Below are positions 50,538 through 60,247 of a stretch of 64,000 nucleotides of DNA, piece after piece. The number at the start of each line of letters is the position of its first letter. The stretch's first letter is position 1. The position numbers were made by a program, and so were the translations under genes. Location: assembly GCA_937899715.1 (NCBI GenBank), contig CALCNX010000084.1, positions 186,001 to 250,000 of the forward strand, written 5' to 3'. The stretch comes from an uncultured bacterium. Lineage in GTDB: Bacteria; Bacteroidota; Ignavibacteria; Kapaibacteriales; UBA4661. The notes beneath the pieces were generated by a model that was not told the origin of the DNA, did not search any database, and saw only the letters and a list, made by a program, of their open reading frames with translations.

Positions 50538-53500
50538 CTATTTCTCAATCGTAATCATCGCCGACACACGCTTACCCGACGGCGAGACGACAATCACGCC
50601 ATAGACTCCGCTTGTAAGGGACGTAAGGGGAATAGTAAAGATAGATGGCGGAGCATTTTGGACATCATTGCTTTGTACTTCCGGCTTCCAATCCCGCATG
50701 AGCAGCCGTTCACCCAACATATTTATCACTTGCACCGAATGAATGCCCTCTTCGGGCATTTGCGCTGCTATGGTCAGTTCATCGTGCGCAGGAGCGGGGT
50801 AAATGCTGACAATAGCCATCGTTCGGCGCTGCACAGCATTATTGGTCAGCCTCGGAACCAGTGAATTTCCAATTTGCTGCAAGACTACATTCATTACCAT
50901 CAGCCCATTCCCATAGCGGCTGACATCGTACACGCTGTCTTTGCGAGACCAACTTGTTTTGGCGAGCACCCATTCAAAGGCGCTCCGCATGGTATCGGTA
51001 ACAATGGGTGTGCCGCCAATCGTCGCAATAAGCGTCGTCGTGGACAAAAGCCGCACATTGGGAATGGTCATCACCACAAAGCGGTCGAGACTGTCGGCGC
51101 GGTTCGTGTCAAGTCGTACCGTGCCAAACGGCGACAAAATCGCTTCAGCACGAGGATAGAACATTCCACGTCGAATCTTGAAGGCAGCAGTAAAATTATC
51201 GGTGCGGTTGATTGCCGTGCCGATAACCTGCCCAAAGAGACGAATACTGGTATCGCGGAGCATATTCACATCGCGCAAGGTATCCAACCAGATGCGTGCT
51301 TGCATGGCAATAGGACCCGTCGGCACAGCCAAAAGTGGAACACTATCGGGCTTGAGAGAGCAAGGGGCAGTTACATTGCTATAATTCAGCCGCAGAAAGC
51401 CCCTCAGAGGCACGTCAGGGACTTGTGCATCGGTGGGGAGCACTTCTATCACGACAGAGTCTTGCGCCCCGCCAGCAAGCTGTAAAAGGCTTTGTGCGGG
51501 ATAGACAATTCTGTAGGGAGCACTCAAGCTGCCGATAGTAACAGTAAAAGGCGAGGTGCCGGAATTGGTAATTCTTACGCTTTGCGTCACAGCATTAAAA
51601 AACCGTACCGCTCCAAAGCGCACCGTATCGGACGGTACGAGGTTCACTTGCGCAAAACTACTGCGTACTTGCACCTCAAACGACACTCGCCGCTCTTTTG
51701 CTGCGGGACGCGGGTCGTTGGTGATCAGAATAAGCGTGTCACGATAGACAGTATCTCGCGTTGTCGCCAGAGCTGTGAATTGCACCTGAACCTGCCGCTC
51801 AGTGTTAGGGCTGAGAGACAGTGTTATTGGCGAGAGCGTAAAACGAGAGGAAGGATTTGCCATGCGCACTTGAGCGCTTAGAATATCGTTCCCCCCACTG
51901 GCAACTGTAAACGTCGCTGAGGTTCTTGCAATTTCGGGATAGCACAAGGGAGGAATATTACCAAAACTCAATTTGTTGGTCGTATTTACGGTGTCCAGTT
52001 GTGGGCGGGTTCCTTCTCCGCTCAGAGTAAAGCGGAACGAGGTAGTATCGCCTGCGCAACGTCCTATACCGCTCACACGCACAATAACAGTCTGTGTCGT
52101 TGCCGCACCTGCTACGTCGGGCTGAAATCGTATACGCAGTTGTAGGCTATCGGAGGTAAATGTACGCTCAGTAAAGCGAAACGGCGTGGAAGAGAGCGGC
52201 TGTTTGTCAGCAGTCACTCTGAATTGCACCGCATCGCGGCTTAGGTTGGGAATGGAAATGACGGTATCACGGCTGCTACCAACGGCAATTTTGCCAAAAT
52301 CAATCAAAGCATTACCGTTGTTAGTAGAAATGCCGGTCGGCTGAACGATAAACTGAATGGTCTTTATGGGCGCTCGAAGTGTGATATTGATTGGGTTTGC
52401 GCGGGAAATAAGCGTTCCATTTGCCCCAATATCGGGAATCGTATCGTTGTGATAGACTTGAAGCGTTGAAAGCGCAAAAAGACTGTCGGCTGGCAGTGCA
52501 GATGTAGCGGTAAAGCGAATCGGAACACGCACCGAGCTATTCTGTGGTATAGAAAACGAACGAGAAAGAACGGTATCAATCGTAAAGTATGAACTAAGCG
52601 TACGAATACTATCAATCTGAAGAATTCCCGCTCTGGCGTTCTTAATGGTCACATACGCACGTGTAGATTGGACTTCTGCCGCTCCGCAGCGCTCGACTTG
52701 CGGGAACAAAATTGGTTGAGGGGTTACTTCAATCAGTGGGAGTGCTTCAATGCTCAGAATATGAGTACCTGTCTGGAACATTACCCACTTTGGACTTGTC
52801 TCAAAAGGGGCGGGAGCATTTTGCTCGAAAAAGGCTTGAACTGCAACAACAAACAATAGCGAATCCTGCTCCACAAGAGGCTGGCGAACAAGCGGGTTAA
52901 AAATTGCCGAATAACTTATGGGCGCATTACGAGTTTGGCTTCCACCTGATGTAAGATTCACAACGTCGTTCATATCGTCCCAACGCCCACGTAAAGTACG
53001 CCGGAAGAAGCGAATTCCAGATGATAAACCAGCAAAACCATCAATTAGATTGGTCTTGGTATATGGACTCGTAACTTGGGATTTTGGGGTTAAGGTAATA
53101 CCAGAATAAGAACGTAGAAGAGTATCCAGACTACTGCTGGGTTCGGGATTACGAATAGGATTTTCAACAGGAACTATTTCACGAATACGATTAGGTGTAT
53201 CAAATCTCATACGCCCTGCGCCAAAGTATTGACCTTGTGCAGAGCCACCAAGCACATTTGCACGAACATCAACTGCATCTACTCGCGAATGAACTGCGAC
53301 ATGCCCACCAGAACCAGCACCACCGTTTGCTCGACCAAAACTTAAAATACCCCCCGAACCTTGAATCCCTGCTGCGCCACGTGCCTCTAGCATTATATTC
53401 TTGACCTCCGTTCCTGCAATACGGATTGCACCACCACCACCACCACCTGCACCGCCGCATGCCGTCGGACCTTGTGGATTACCACTGGCACCACCTGAGC

Positions 53501-54815
53501 CGCCTGCAATTGGTATCACAGGTTCATTCCCATGTCGCTGTCCGCCTCCATAGCCATTGGTCACTGCTGAAAATCCGGTTGTACCGTACCCGCCGCCATC
53601 TCCGTCAGCGCCTTCTCGTCGCCCAATACCACCACCGGCAGTTTGAGCGAGTGCTTGGTCATTTGCAATAGAATTCCATGCTCTACCAGACACACCAAAA
53701 GGATGCCCTGTACCCCCACCAGTTGATTGAGGGTCTTCAGTGAAATTACTTTGAGATGTTGCTCCAGCAACGCCATTTAACGATCCGCCACCAATTGTTC
53801 TAATAATTCGCGGGTCTATCGACAGAGGAATAACTCTCCGACCGCTACCATTTCCACCAGATGACCAGCCACTTGCACCGGAGGTAATCCGACCGTTATT
53901 ACCCCCACTCGAGCCACCTGTAAAACCATCGCCACCCTCCGGAATTCCCACTGCGTTCAAGTTAGAGACATCGCATACCTGCCCACCACCACCACCACCA
54001 CCAGCTCCGCCATTCTTGCCCGAAGCATTTGCCGAGAGAATTGCCCGACCGCCATCTATTTTTCCTGTACTGAGCATCACAAAGGGCAAATAGCCTTGAT
54101 TGCCGTCAGTGCGCGGGTCGCAGTCCAGTGTGGAAACGTTATAGCGATTCGTGGCATTACCTGTGCCGTTTCCTTCCAAGCTCACATCGCCTACCACGAG
54201 CGCACCACGCCGTGAGCGAACAGATTTTGGAGTAGAGCCATTTTCAAGAATTTCACCAATGATGAAGGTGTTTGGGGTATTTTGGTCTCGTCGCGTAAAT
54301 TCTCCGGCGTTCGCAAACGGGCGCACGATGTAGAGTGTGTCGGAAGCCGAAACAGAATCCGCACGACCACTGACAACGACGCGAATAGGAATACGAAACT
54401 CTCTTGGGAGGTCGTCCCAATACGATGTGGGTGGTACTTTCACACTTGGCAGCACGAACACTTGCGTTGAAATCAAGCGCCCGTTCCACGAGACCGCCAC
54501 AGGACCAATAATAATTTTATTCGTGTCAGCAGCATTCTCCACCTCGACACGCACTAGATCTTCGGGGTTATTAGCATATAAGCCATCTTTCCCAAATGTC
54601 GTTGTGTCCGATGGCGCAGCCACAATTTCGATGTAGGTGCTCATGTTTCGAGCGCAGACATCGGGCAAAATGTATTGAATCCTTGGTGGGAAGACCTGTT
54701 GCTGCGCTGGAAGGAGTGCAGGAAATATTGCACAAAAAGCCGCAATACCCCCTAGCAACAATGATGCTGCTTTCTGGAGACATTTTCTGTATGGTGCTTG
54801 CAATCGAGTGTTCAC
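50538..54815 (-). CDS. Giant secreted protein with glycine-rich region, ASH-like domains and T9SS sorting domain
   Basis: 1425 residues from a GTG that begins one base after the stop of the VWA-OmpA gene, so translation is coupled. A signal peptide ends near LPAQQ (about residue 38). Residues 270-560 are extremely glycine-rich with N-G-G-x-G-G-G runs (GKNGGAGGGGGGGQVCD, GGAGGGGGGAIRIAG), a pattern able to form packed polyglycine helices. Residues 720-1150 hold repeats of the choice-of-anchor-D type (LIDFGKIAVGSSRDTVISI, LSFGNIPPLCYPEIARTS, VRFGAVRFFNAVTQSVRI). The final 85 residues are a Por sorting domain (IYPAPAHDELTIAAQ, SVQVINMLGERLL, LTSGVYGVIVVSPSG, AMITIEK), predicting type IX export. 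It may be a long surface adhesin or stalk. Confidence 0.88.
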   Translation of the reverse strand: MNTRLQAPYRKCLQKAASLLLGGIAAFCAIFPALLPAQQQVFPPRIQYILPDVCARNMSTYIEIVAAPSDTTTFGKDGLYANNPEDLVRVEVENAADTNKIIIGPVAVSWNGRLISTQVFVLPSVKVPPTSYWDDLPREFRIPIRVVVSGRADSVSASDTLYIVRPFANAGEFTRRDQNTPNTFIIGEILENGSTPKSVRSRRGALVVGDVSLEGNGTGNATNRYNVSTLDCDPRTDGNQGYLPFVMLSTGKIDGGRAILSANASGKNGGAGGGGGGGQVCDVSNLNAVGIPEGGDGFTGGSSGGNNGRITSGASGWSSGGNGSGRRVIPLSIDPRIIRTIGGGSLNGVAGATSQSNFTEDPQSTGGGTGHPFGVSGRAWNSIANDQALAQTAGGGIGRREGADGDGGGYGTTGFSAVTNGYGGGQRHGNEPVIPIAGGSGGASGNPQGPTACGGAGGGGGGAIRIAGTEVKNIMLEARGAAGIQGSGGILSFGRANGGAGSGGHVAVHSRVDAVDVRANVLGGSAQGQYFGAGRMRFDTPNRIREIVPVENPIRNPEPSSSLDTLLRSYSGITLTPKSQVTSPYTKTNLIDGFAGLSSGIRFFRRTLRGRWDDMNDVVNLTSGGSQTRNAPISYSAIFNPLVRQPLVEQDSLLFVVAVQAFFEQNAPAPFETSPKWVMFQTGTHILSIEALPLIEVTPQPILFPQVERCGAAEVQSTRAYVTIKNARAGILQIDSIRTLSSYFTIDTVLSRSFSIPQNSSVRVPIRFTATSALPADSLFALSTLQVYHNDTIPDIGANGTLISRANPINITLRAPIKTIQFIVQPTGISTNNGNALIDFGKIAVGSSRDTVISIPNLSRDAVQFRVTADKQPLSSTPFRFTERTFTSDSLQLRIRFQPDVAGAATTQTVIVRVSGIGRCAGDTTSFRFTLSGEGTRPQLDTVNTTNKLSFGNIPPLCYPEIARTSATFTVASGGNDILSAQVRMANPSSRFTLSPITLSLSPNTERQVQVQFTALATTRDTVYRDTLILITNDPRPAAKERRVSFEVQVRSSFAQVNLVPSDTVRFGAVRFFNAVTQSVRITNSGTSPFTVTIGSLSAPYRIVYPAQSLLQLAGGAQDSVVIEVLPTDAQVPDVPLRGFLRLNYSNVTAPCSLKPDSVPLLAVPTGPIAMQARIWLDTLRDVNMLRDTSIRLFGQVIGTAINRTDNFTAAFKIRRGMFYPRAEAILSPFGTVRLDTNRADSLDRFVVMTIPNVRLLSTTTLIATIGGTPIVTDTMRSAFEWVLAKTSWSRKDSVYDVSRYGNGLMVMNVVLQQIGNSLVPRLTNNAVQRRTMAIVSIYPAPAHDELTIAAQMPEEGIHSVQVINMLGERLLMRDWKPEVQSNDVQNAPPSIFTIPLTSLTSGVYGVIVVSPSGKRVSAMITIEK

Positions 54816-54816
54816 G

Positions 54817-56409
54817 TTATTTTTCCAAAATGACTATTTCAGTTCGGCGGTTGAGCCGCCGCCCCACATCATTATCGTTACTCGCAATAGGGCGCGATTT
54901 ACCAAAGCCAAGCGTATGAATACGATGCGCAGCCACACGGCGCTGAATAAGATACGCCTTTACCGCCTCAGCACGCTGGAGCGATAGCCGAAGGTTGTAT
55001 TCGGGACTACCAACGCCGTCGGTATGACCTTCTACCCGAATGACGACCGTTTTGCGATTGCTCATAAATTCCGCAATGCGCTCTAATTGTGGTTGAAACG
55101 TCACAACGGGAACGGATTGATTCGTCGCAAAAAGCAGGTCTTCGATGATGAGTTTGCGTCCAATTTGTAGAATGGGAATTGTGCGCCGCACCAGCTCCAA
55201 ATTACGCTCGTTGACAATCGCAACATTGATGGAATCCGGTATTGCCGGCTCTTCGGAGCGATAGGTAATGGCGTACATATTTGCCAGAGTGCTGGCGTAG
55301 GTGTCCAAGATAGTGGCAAAAGGCTTTGAGATGTCGAACATAGAGGCGCGAGTAGCATCAGCCATTTTGCCATATTGCTTAAAGACGGGCTTGGTGATGG
55401 GTACAATCTTCATTTCCTTCGCTTTTGCCGAATCAATAATGTTCTGCGCTGTAAAATTGGTTACTCCATCGCCATCTTCACCTTTTTGGTGATATGGTGC
55501 GTCCGTGATAAGAAGTGCCATTCGGCTGGCTGCCGGACGAAATTTGAGGTGCATAGCGGCATTGAGCGCATCAAGCGCATTTTCTTTCTCGTCTTTTCCG
55601 CCTTTTGCCTGCGTACCGGAAAGCCACCAGAGAAATTCTTGCACATCGCTCGTGGGTTGGCGGATAACCTCGACAGAATCGGAGAATGTTACCAGTCCCA
55701 AACGAAAATCAATGCCTTTGGCAAGAAGGTTTTTTGTGAATTTGTCCACATTTGCCCGCACAGCATTGATGTAGTCGCCCATGGTAGCAGTTACGTCCAC
55801 GACAAAGACGAAATCAATTGGTATGCGCTTGTCAGACGAAATCTTTTTCACGGAAACCACATCACGGCGTTTGCCATTTTCGAGAACGGAAAGTTTTTGC
55901 TGCTCAAGCGAAGCAAAAGCAGCACTATCGGCTGTCGTTGCCTCCACAATAAGCCCAACTTCAGGGAAGCGAGTAATATCAACATTTTGTATGAAGAGTT
56001 TCAAACGGTCATCGGCAGACTGAATACTGGCTCCCTGCTGTACGCCTTGCAAAATCCCGACACGTTTGATAGAATCAGCAGTTTCAATCTCACGCCGAAA
56101 TAAGTTCGGCGGCAAACCCGGATTCGCTGTCGTGGTGCGAAGAGGGGCGCTTTTGGGTGTAGGAAGTGTACTTGTGGTGGTCGAAGCCGTTTTATTTTTG
56201 AGCAGAGGCTTCGTTGGTGCGGTGGTGCTTGCTTTTTTCTGGGCTATGGGTAGCTGGGCAGTTTTCGCCGTTTGTGCGCTAGCATGGGGAGCAGCTATTA
56301 CTACTACCGAAACCAATGCAACAACGAACAGAGCACCGATACTGACAATGTGGTATTGTGCCGAAAAAAAACGAGATATGATACGAATACGCTCTATCGA
56401 AATTTTCAT
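54817..56409 (-). CDS. VWA-domain protein with C-terminal OmpA peptidoglycan-binding domain
   Basis: 530 residues. The N-terminal hydrophobic segment (IGALFVVALVSVVVIAAPHA) ends in ASA and serves as signal or anchor. A low-complexity Thr/Ala/Lys/Pro linker follows (about 45-90). The von Willebrand A domain at about 195-400 has the MIDAS motif DFVFVVDVTATMGDYI and LGLVTFSDSVEVI. The C-terminal OmpA-like domain (about 425-530) has VIRVEGHTDGVGSPEYNLRL, LSLQRAEAVKAYLI and NRRTEIVI for binding diaminopimelate of the wall. The start at 56409 has GGAG six bases upstream; in-frame ATG and TTG codons lie slightly earlier. A terminator-like hairpin abuts its start, so it may begin its own unit or be attenuated. 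Confidence 0.87.
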   Translation of the reverse strand: MKISIERIRIISRFFSAQYHIVSIGALFVVALVSVVVIAAPHASAQTAKTAQLPIAQKKASTTAPTKPLLKNKTASTTTSTLPTPKSAPLRTTTANPGLPPNLFRREIETADSIKRVGILQGVQQGASIQSADDRLKLFIQNVDITRFPEVGLIVEATTADSAAFASLEQQKLSVLENGKRRDVVSVKKISSDKRIPIDFVFVVDVTATMGDYINAVRANVDKFTKNLLAKGIDFRLGLVTFSDSVEVIRQPTSDVQEFLWWLSGTQAKGGKDEKENALDALNAAMHLKFRPAASRMALLITDAPYHQKGEDGDGVTNFTAQNIIDSAKAKEMKIVPITKPVFKQYGKMADATRASMFDISKPFATILDTYASTLANMYAITYRSEEPAIPDSINVAIVNERNLELVRRTIPILQIGRKLIIEDLLFATNQSVPVVTFQPQLERIAEFMSNRKTVVIRVEGHTDGVGSPEYNLRLSLQRAEAVKAYLIQRRVAAHRIHTLGFGKSRPIASNDNDVGRRLNRRTEIVILEK

Positions 56410-56424
56410 CACATTCTCCATCAA

Positions 56425-56469
56425 AAATACAAAAGCCCTATGCAGGCAATAATTCTCTGCTAGGGCTTG
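56425..56469 (-). terminator. Hairpin with T tract upstream of the VWA-OmpA gene
   Basis: On the minus strand, AAGCCCTA and TAGGGCTT pair perfectly, helped by an inner GCAG/CTGC pairing, and are followed by TTGTATTTTTG. It lies 80 bases after the stop of the upstream barrel-like protein gene. Because the T tract touches the next start codons, it may act as an attenuator. Confidence 0.75.
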
Positions 56470-56548
56470 TGCAAAAATACAGTTCTCTTATCAGAAAAAC
56501 AACTTTATGCTTGATTGGCAATTTTGATTGTCGGCGATTCGGCAGATA

Positions 56549-58120
56549 TTAGCGCGGAATTAAGATACGGAATACCGGGGAAATCATGAAATAATCAGCT
56601 GTTTCATAAGGACGAAGATCCCGCAGTACCCGTGCATATTTAGCTTCTAAATAAAGCCAGTTACCAAATAATGGTAAGTATCCTGTTACCATGCCTATCT
56701 GGTTAGAATACTGCAATGTAAATCCAAAGGGATAGGTAGTTTCATTGCGATACTCAAACTTAATAAAAAGCCAATCTAAAACACTCTGGGGAGTATAGTT
56801 AACAAGCCCACGACCACCTCTGTTTGCAGCCGTAACATTGTCTGAAGTTGCAAAGTAGGTTGGACCATATTGTCCACCAGTTTGTACTAAAGCAGTCTCC
56901 CGAATTTCAGTGTAGTTGATACCCGCATCAACTCGGAAAATATTATCTGGTGGATTCTCAGCACCTTCCACCTCCAACCACCACGTGTAGAAAACAGTCG
57001 CCTGAGCAACCGTGCGCAAGAGCGGCGTAACGGTTTGTACATCAACTCCACTTGAATTTCGATTAGTAACGAACTGAGCGTTTTCAGCAAAACGCGGATG
57101 GCTTGCAAGAAGCTGCAAACGTTCGCTGCGACCAATACCATTACTTTCGTCAAAATTGACACGCGAGAATGTTAGTGGTTCCGCAAGTGGAACGCCTTGA
57201 TTGATACTTTGGATCGGTATTTCTGCATTGATACGTGCACCGAAAACGTTTGTTTTATTGTCTTCACCAAGAGGAAGAACCCCTTCAAAGCTAACGGCAA
57301 TTTTAGGCTCCGGACCCATATTCAGTCGTCGCTTGCCTAAAAAATCCGTTAGTCGAGGGTTTTGATTCCCAGCGTCGTCGTTTAAGCGGTAAACAATACC
57401 ACCGCTCAGTTTCAAAAGGTTGGGAATAGCACGGCGAGTATTGTTGTCACTGTTATCAATCAAAGCACGGGTAGCCGTTATTTTAGCTTCACCAGCGTAC
57501 CAGAAATGATAACCGGCATTGTCATTGCCAATGTTATTCTGAATCCACCAATTGGTAGCTCCCACACGAAGCATTTGGTCAAATACGGAGAGGGAATAGT
57601 ACTGACGCCCACCAGTAGGCATACGAAAGTTATTTTCCCCTACCCCGACTTTTTTCTCAATGTCCGAAGTTACCTTGCCGCCAACGTTTGAGACAGCCAC
57701 AAAGTCATGGCAGTATTTTTCTTCGCCGTCGGGACCGACAGGCTCAGCAATAAGGTCGTTGACGCCTTGAAGCATATTATCCACCAGCTCTTTTTTCACG
57801 GCAACAGCAGTACCACATTTGATTTGATAGATGTCGTATTTGCCATTTTTTTTAGGCTCGCCCCAAACGGAGATTTTTGCCAAGTCCGGTCCGGGATCTT
57901 TACCAACAGTCTTAAAATACTGTTGGATAATTTTTTGAACCTGCGCTTCGCACACCGTCCAGCGGCTTAAGAAAGGTATTGCCCTATCATCTATGGTCGA
58001 AAAGGCTTTGGGAATACCGCCTGCTCCACCCGATGTAGAGTCTGGAGCCTGCCCAAAGAGAGATGACGTACTCGACACAACAAGCACAAAGGCGCTGAGA
58101 ACCAGTGAATATCGTTTCAT
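56549..58120 (-). CDS. Exported, probably outer-membrane, protein of unknown function
   Basis: 523 residues from the ATG at 58120, chosen because it begins a clear signal peptide (MKRYSLVLSAFVLVVSSTSS, cleaved near LFGQA). The N-terminal third contains TVCEAQVQKIIQQYFKTVGK and AVAVKKELVDNMLQGVNDLI, a mixed helical part. From about residue 200 onward, alternating strands and aromatic-ended segments (GGIVYRLNDDAG, PEPKIAVSFEGVLPLGED, TVFYTWWLEVEGA) suggest a barrel, and the last strand YFMISPVFRILIPR supports it. It has no recognised family. The next gene upstream (58384-60123) has the same layout, so the two may be distant paralogues or subunits. Confidence 0.72.
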   Translation of the reverse strand: MKRYSLVLSAFVLVVSSTSSLFGQAPDSTSGGAGGIPKAFSTIDDRAIPFLSRWTVCEAQVQKIIQQYFKTVGKDPGPDLAKISVWGEPKKNGKYDIYQIKCGTAVAVKKELVDNMLQGVNDLIAEPVGPDGEEKYCHDFVAVSNVGGKVTSDIEKKVGVGENNFRMPTGGRQYYSLSVFDQMLRVGATNWWIQNNIGNDNAGYHFWYAGEAKITATRALIDNSDNNTRRAIPNLLKLSGGIVYRLNDDAGNQNPRLTDFLGKRRLNMGPEPKIAVSFEGVLPLGEDNKTNVFGARINAEIPIQSINQGVPLAEPLTFSRVNFDESNGIGRSERLQLLASHPRFAENAQFVTNRNSSGVDVQTVTPLLRTVAQATVFYTWWLEVEGAENPPDNIFRVDAGINYTEIRETALVQTGGQYGPTYFATSDNVTAANRGGRGLVNYTPQSVLDWLFIKFEYRNETTYPFGFTLQYSNQIGMVTGYLPLFGNWLYLEAKYARVLRDLRPYETADYFMISPVFRILIPR

Positions 58121-58383
58121 AGTGCTTACGCTGAAAATCGTAAAAGTAAAGATGTTCTGACAGTTAGGGAAAAAGGGAGGTTTGCTTACCCGATTCTTTT
58201 TCCTATGACGATACGTTTCTATGCTATACCAAGTAAAGAATTTCTTTGTAGTAAGTGTATATGCTGACATTGAGAAACTCATACTTTCTTAATCACCATC
58301 ATTTTTTGTGCCATTTTGGGAGTATTCAGCAATCTTTGAATATACCGGGCTGATTCCACCATCATCAGGCTCCAAAAACTATA

Positions 58384-60123
58384 TTACCATCGGAATATAA
58401 ATCGCAGCGACGGCACAGCAACCAATGACGATTCCCATGCGTACGGTCCGCGGATAATCGGTACAAAAAGTCGTCCGTCCAAGCGAATTGCCGTAAGGAA
58501 TCCTGTATCGCTGATAGGAACCTGTAACCACAGCAGACCAGAACCTGCGCCGTCAAAATACTGAACATACGCCCCGAACGGTACAGAAAGACCATACGAC
58601 ATATACTCAATGCGGAAGAAAGGTCCGAATTTAAGGGTTGAGCTTCTATCGGTCGCAGCAACAAACTCAGCACCTAACTTACGTGGTATCCACTCTTCCA
58701 TCTGATAACCGGCAGCGCCGATTTTGAAGCGGACGTTATAGCCAAGATTATCTTTATCCGGGTCTTGAATACCGATAGAGAATGTATAATTCAAAAGCCC
58801 GTGCCAGCGCATCAAGAAACTTTTTCTGAGACGCATTTCTTCTGGAACACCTGTTTCTTCAGGGTTCACATACGGACCTTTGTCATTATAGCGAATGTTT
58901 TGACCGAGCATGACAGAGCCGGAAGCAGTAAAGACACCGCTACGGTCAATTAACTTAAAAGGGAAATCAAACGAACCATTTAAGCCGACGCTATTATTAA
59001 TCGTTGTAAATCGGCTTGGTAGCGTCAGAATAGGAAGAATATTCGGTGCCCAAAGCGACGTTGGCAGAATAACACCCAGTTTGTTTGCATCCCAGAGTGC
59101 ATTTACCGCCACTCGTTCACTCCAAAGCGATGGGTAGCCTATGTCATCATTACCGAATCGCATCTCTACGCCATACTGAGGAAGATTTGTCGGCTCACCT
59201 TGCACACTGGCAGGGTCTTGATAGTGCCGCCAGCTAATAAGGTCTGCGGCACCAATCACGATTTCATCACTAAATTGTTTGTCATTGTCCACTGCCTTGT
59301 GCGGCTCACCCTCTGTAATCATTAAATACTCATTAACTCTATCTTCACCAATCATCTTGGTAACAACTTCTTTATTGATTTTCATTTGCACACTTTGCGT
59401 GGGGCGAATGGACTGAGTTTTTTCAGCCGGATTCTGCTTGATGTTGTTCTTGATGTAATCATACATATTCTCGTAGCCGGTTCCTTCAATCGAACCTCTG
59501 ACAGCCACCATCGCGCCAGTAGAATCGTCTTTTTCAAACTCTTTGGTCTTAAACTGACGCAAGTCGTTTGCATCCAGAACAGAAGCAGAGATAGGACCAT
59601 TAAGGGCATTTTTTAGATAATCTGGGTCAGATGCCTGAGTTTGCGATGGTGATTGAATACCCATCACACCAAGAATAACTGGCTCACTGCCTTCGGTAAA
59701 TCGCTCACAAAGGACATAGACTTTTCCTATCCGAACCAAACCAGCTAGGGCAGTATAGTAGTTTTTCACCGCTTCGCAATCCGCCGGGCTTCCACCATCA
59801 TCTATCATTGCTTGCGGAACAGGTTGTTTTTTTGAAACACGCTTTTTAATATCATCGGTGTTTGTACACTCTTGCTCTGCGGTTTCGAGGGCAGCGGTGC
59901 GCGGTTGACCTGGTGTTATCATTTCACTGAACCGCTTAACAGCGGCAGCATCTGCTTCATAGAGCGAGATATTGGAGTACTTATAATAATCCATTTTTCT
60001 CAAGAATGATTTAGTCAGTTCTTGCGCCTGCAATGTACTACCACAAAAGAAAAGTATTACCGTGCAGAGGGTAATGCACGAAGAGAACATTATACTGTGA
60101 CGGTTTGATACTAAGGTGCGCAT
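58384..60123 (-). CDS. Exported barrel-like protein of unknown function
   Basis: 579 residues from the ATG at 60123, preceded by AGGA. The signal peptide ends at about residue 34 (MFSSCITLCTVILFFCGSTL, then QAQ). Residues 35-260 are mixed alpha/beta with an acidic, Cys-containing part (EQECTNTDDIKKRVSKKQ). The rest shows beta-barrel periodicity (SVGLNGSFDFPFKLIDRSG, FSIGIQDPDKDNLGYNVRF, FFRIEYMSYGLSVPFGAYV), ending in the strand VAVPSLRFIFRW with a terminal aromatic. It resembles its downstream neighbour in layout. No family was recognised. It sits between the membrane-anchored protein and that neighbour on the same strand, with gaps of 124 and 263 bases. Confidence 0.72.
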   Translation of the reverse strand: MRTLVSNRHSIMFSSCITLCTVILFFCGSTLQAQELTKSFLRKMDYYKYSNISLYEADAAAVKRFSEMITPGQPRTAALETAEQECTNTDDIKKRVSKKQPVPQAMIDDGGSPADCEAVKNYYTALAGLVRIGKVYVLCERFTEGSEPVILGVMGIQSPSQTQASDPDYLKNALNGPISASVLDANDLRQFKTKEFEKDDSTGAMVAVRGSIEGTGYENMYDYIKNNIKQNPAEKTQSIRPTQSVQMKINKEVVTKMIGEDRVNEYLMITEGEPHKAVDNDKQFSDEIVIGAADLISWRHYQDPASVQGEPTNLPQYGVEMRFGNDDIGYPSLWSERVAVNALWDANKLGVILPTSLWAPNILPILTLPSRFTTINNSVGLNGSFDFPFKLIDRSGVFTASGSVMLGQNIRYNDKGPYVNPEETGVPEEMRLRKSFLMRWHGLLNYTFSIGIQDPDKDNLGYNVRFKIGAAGYQMEEWIPRKLGAEFVAATDRSSTLKFGPFFRIEYMSYGLSVPFGAYVQYFDGAGSGLLWLQVPISDTGFLTAIRLDGRLFVPIIRGPYAWESSLVAVPSLRFIFRW

Positions 60124-60247
60124 GGGTAATCCTGCCGTAAAAATTTCAGGGTTAAAAATTATAGCAAAAACATTCAAAACTTCACAACTACCGTTTTTTT
60201 ACTCAGCAACATTAAAGAAAATTTCTGAGTGAAAATTTAATAGCTCT

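Noticed and set aside
52900..54010. Plus-strand His/Arg-rich frames such as the one near 53426
   Set aside because: These are shadows of the glycine-rich coding sequence on the minus strand (GGN codons read as CCN and CAC).
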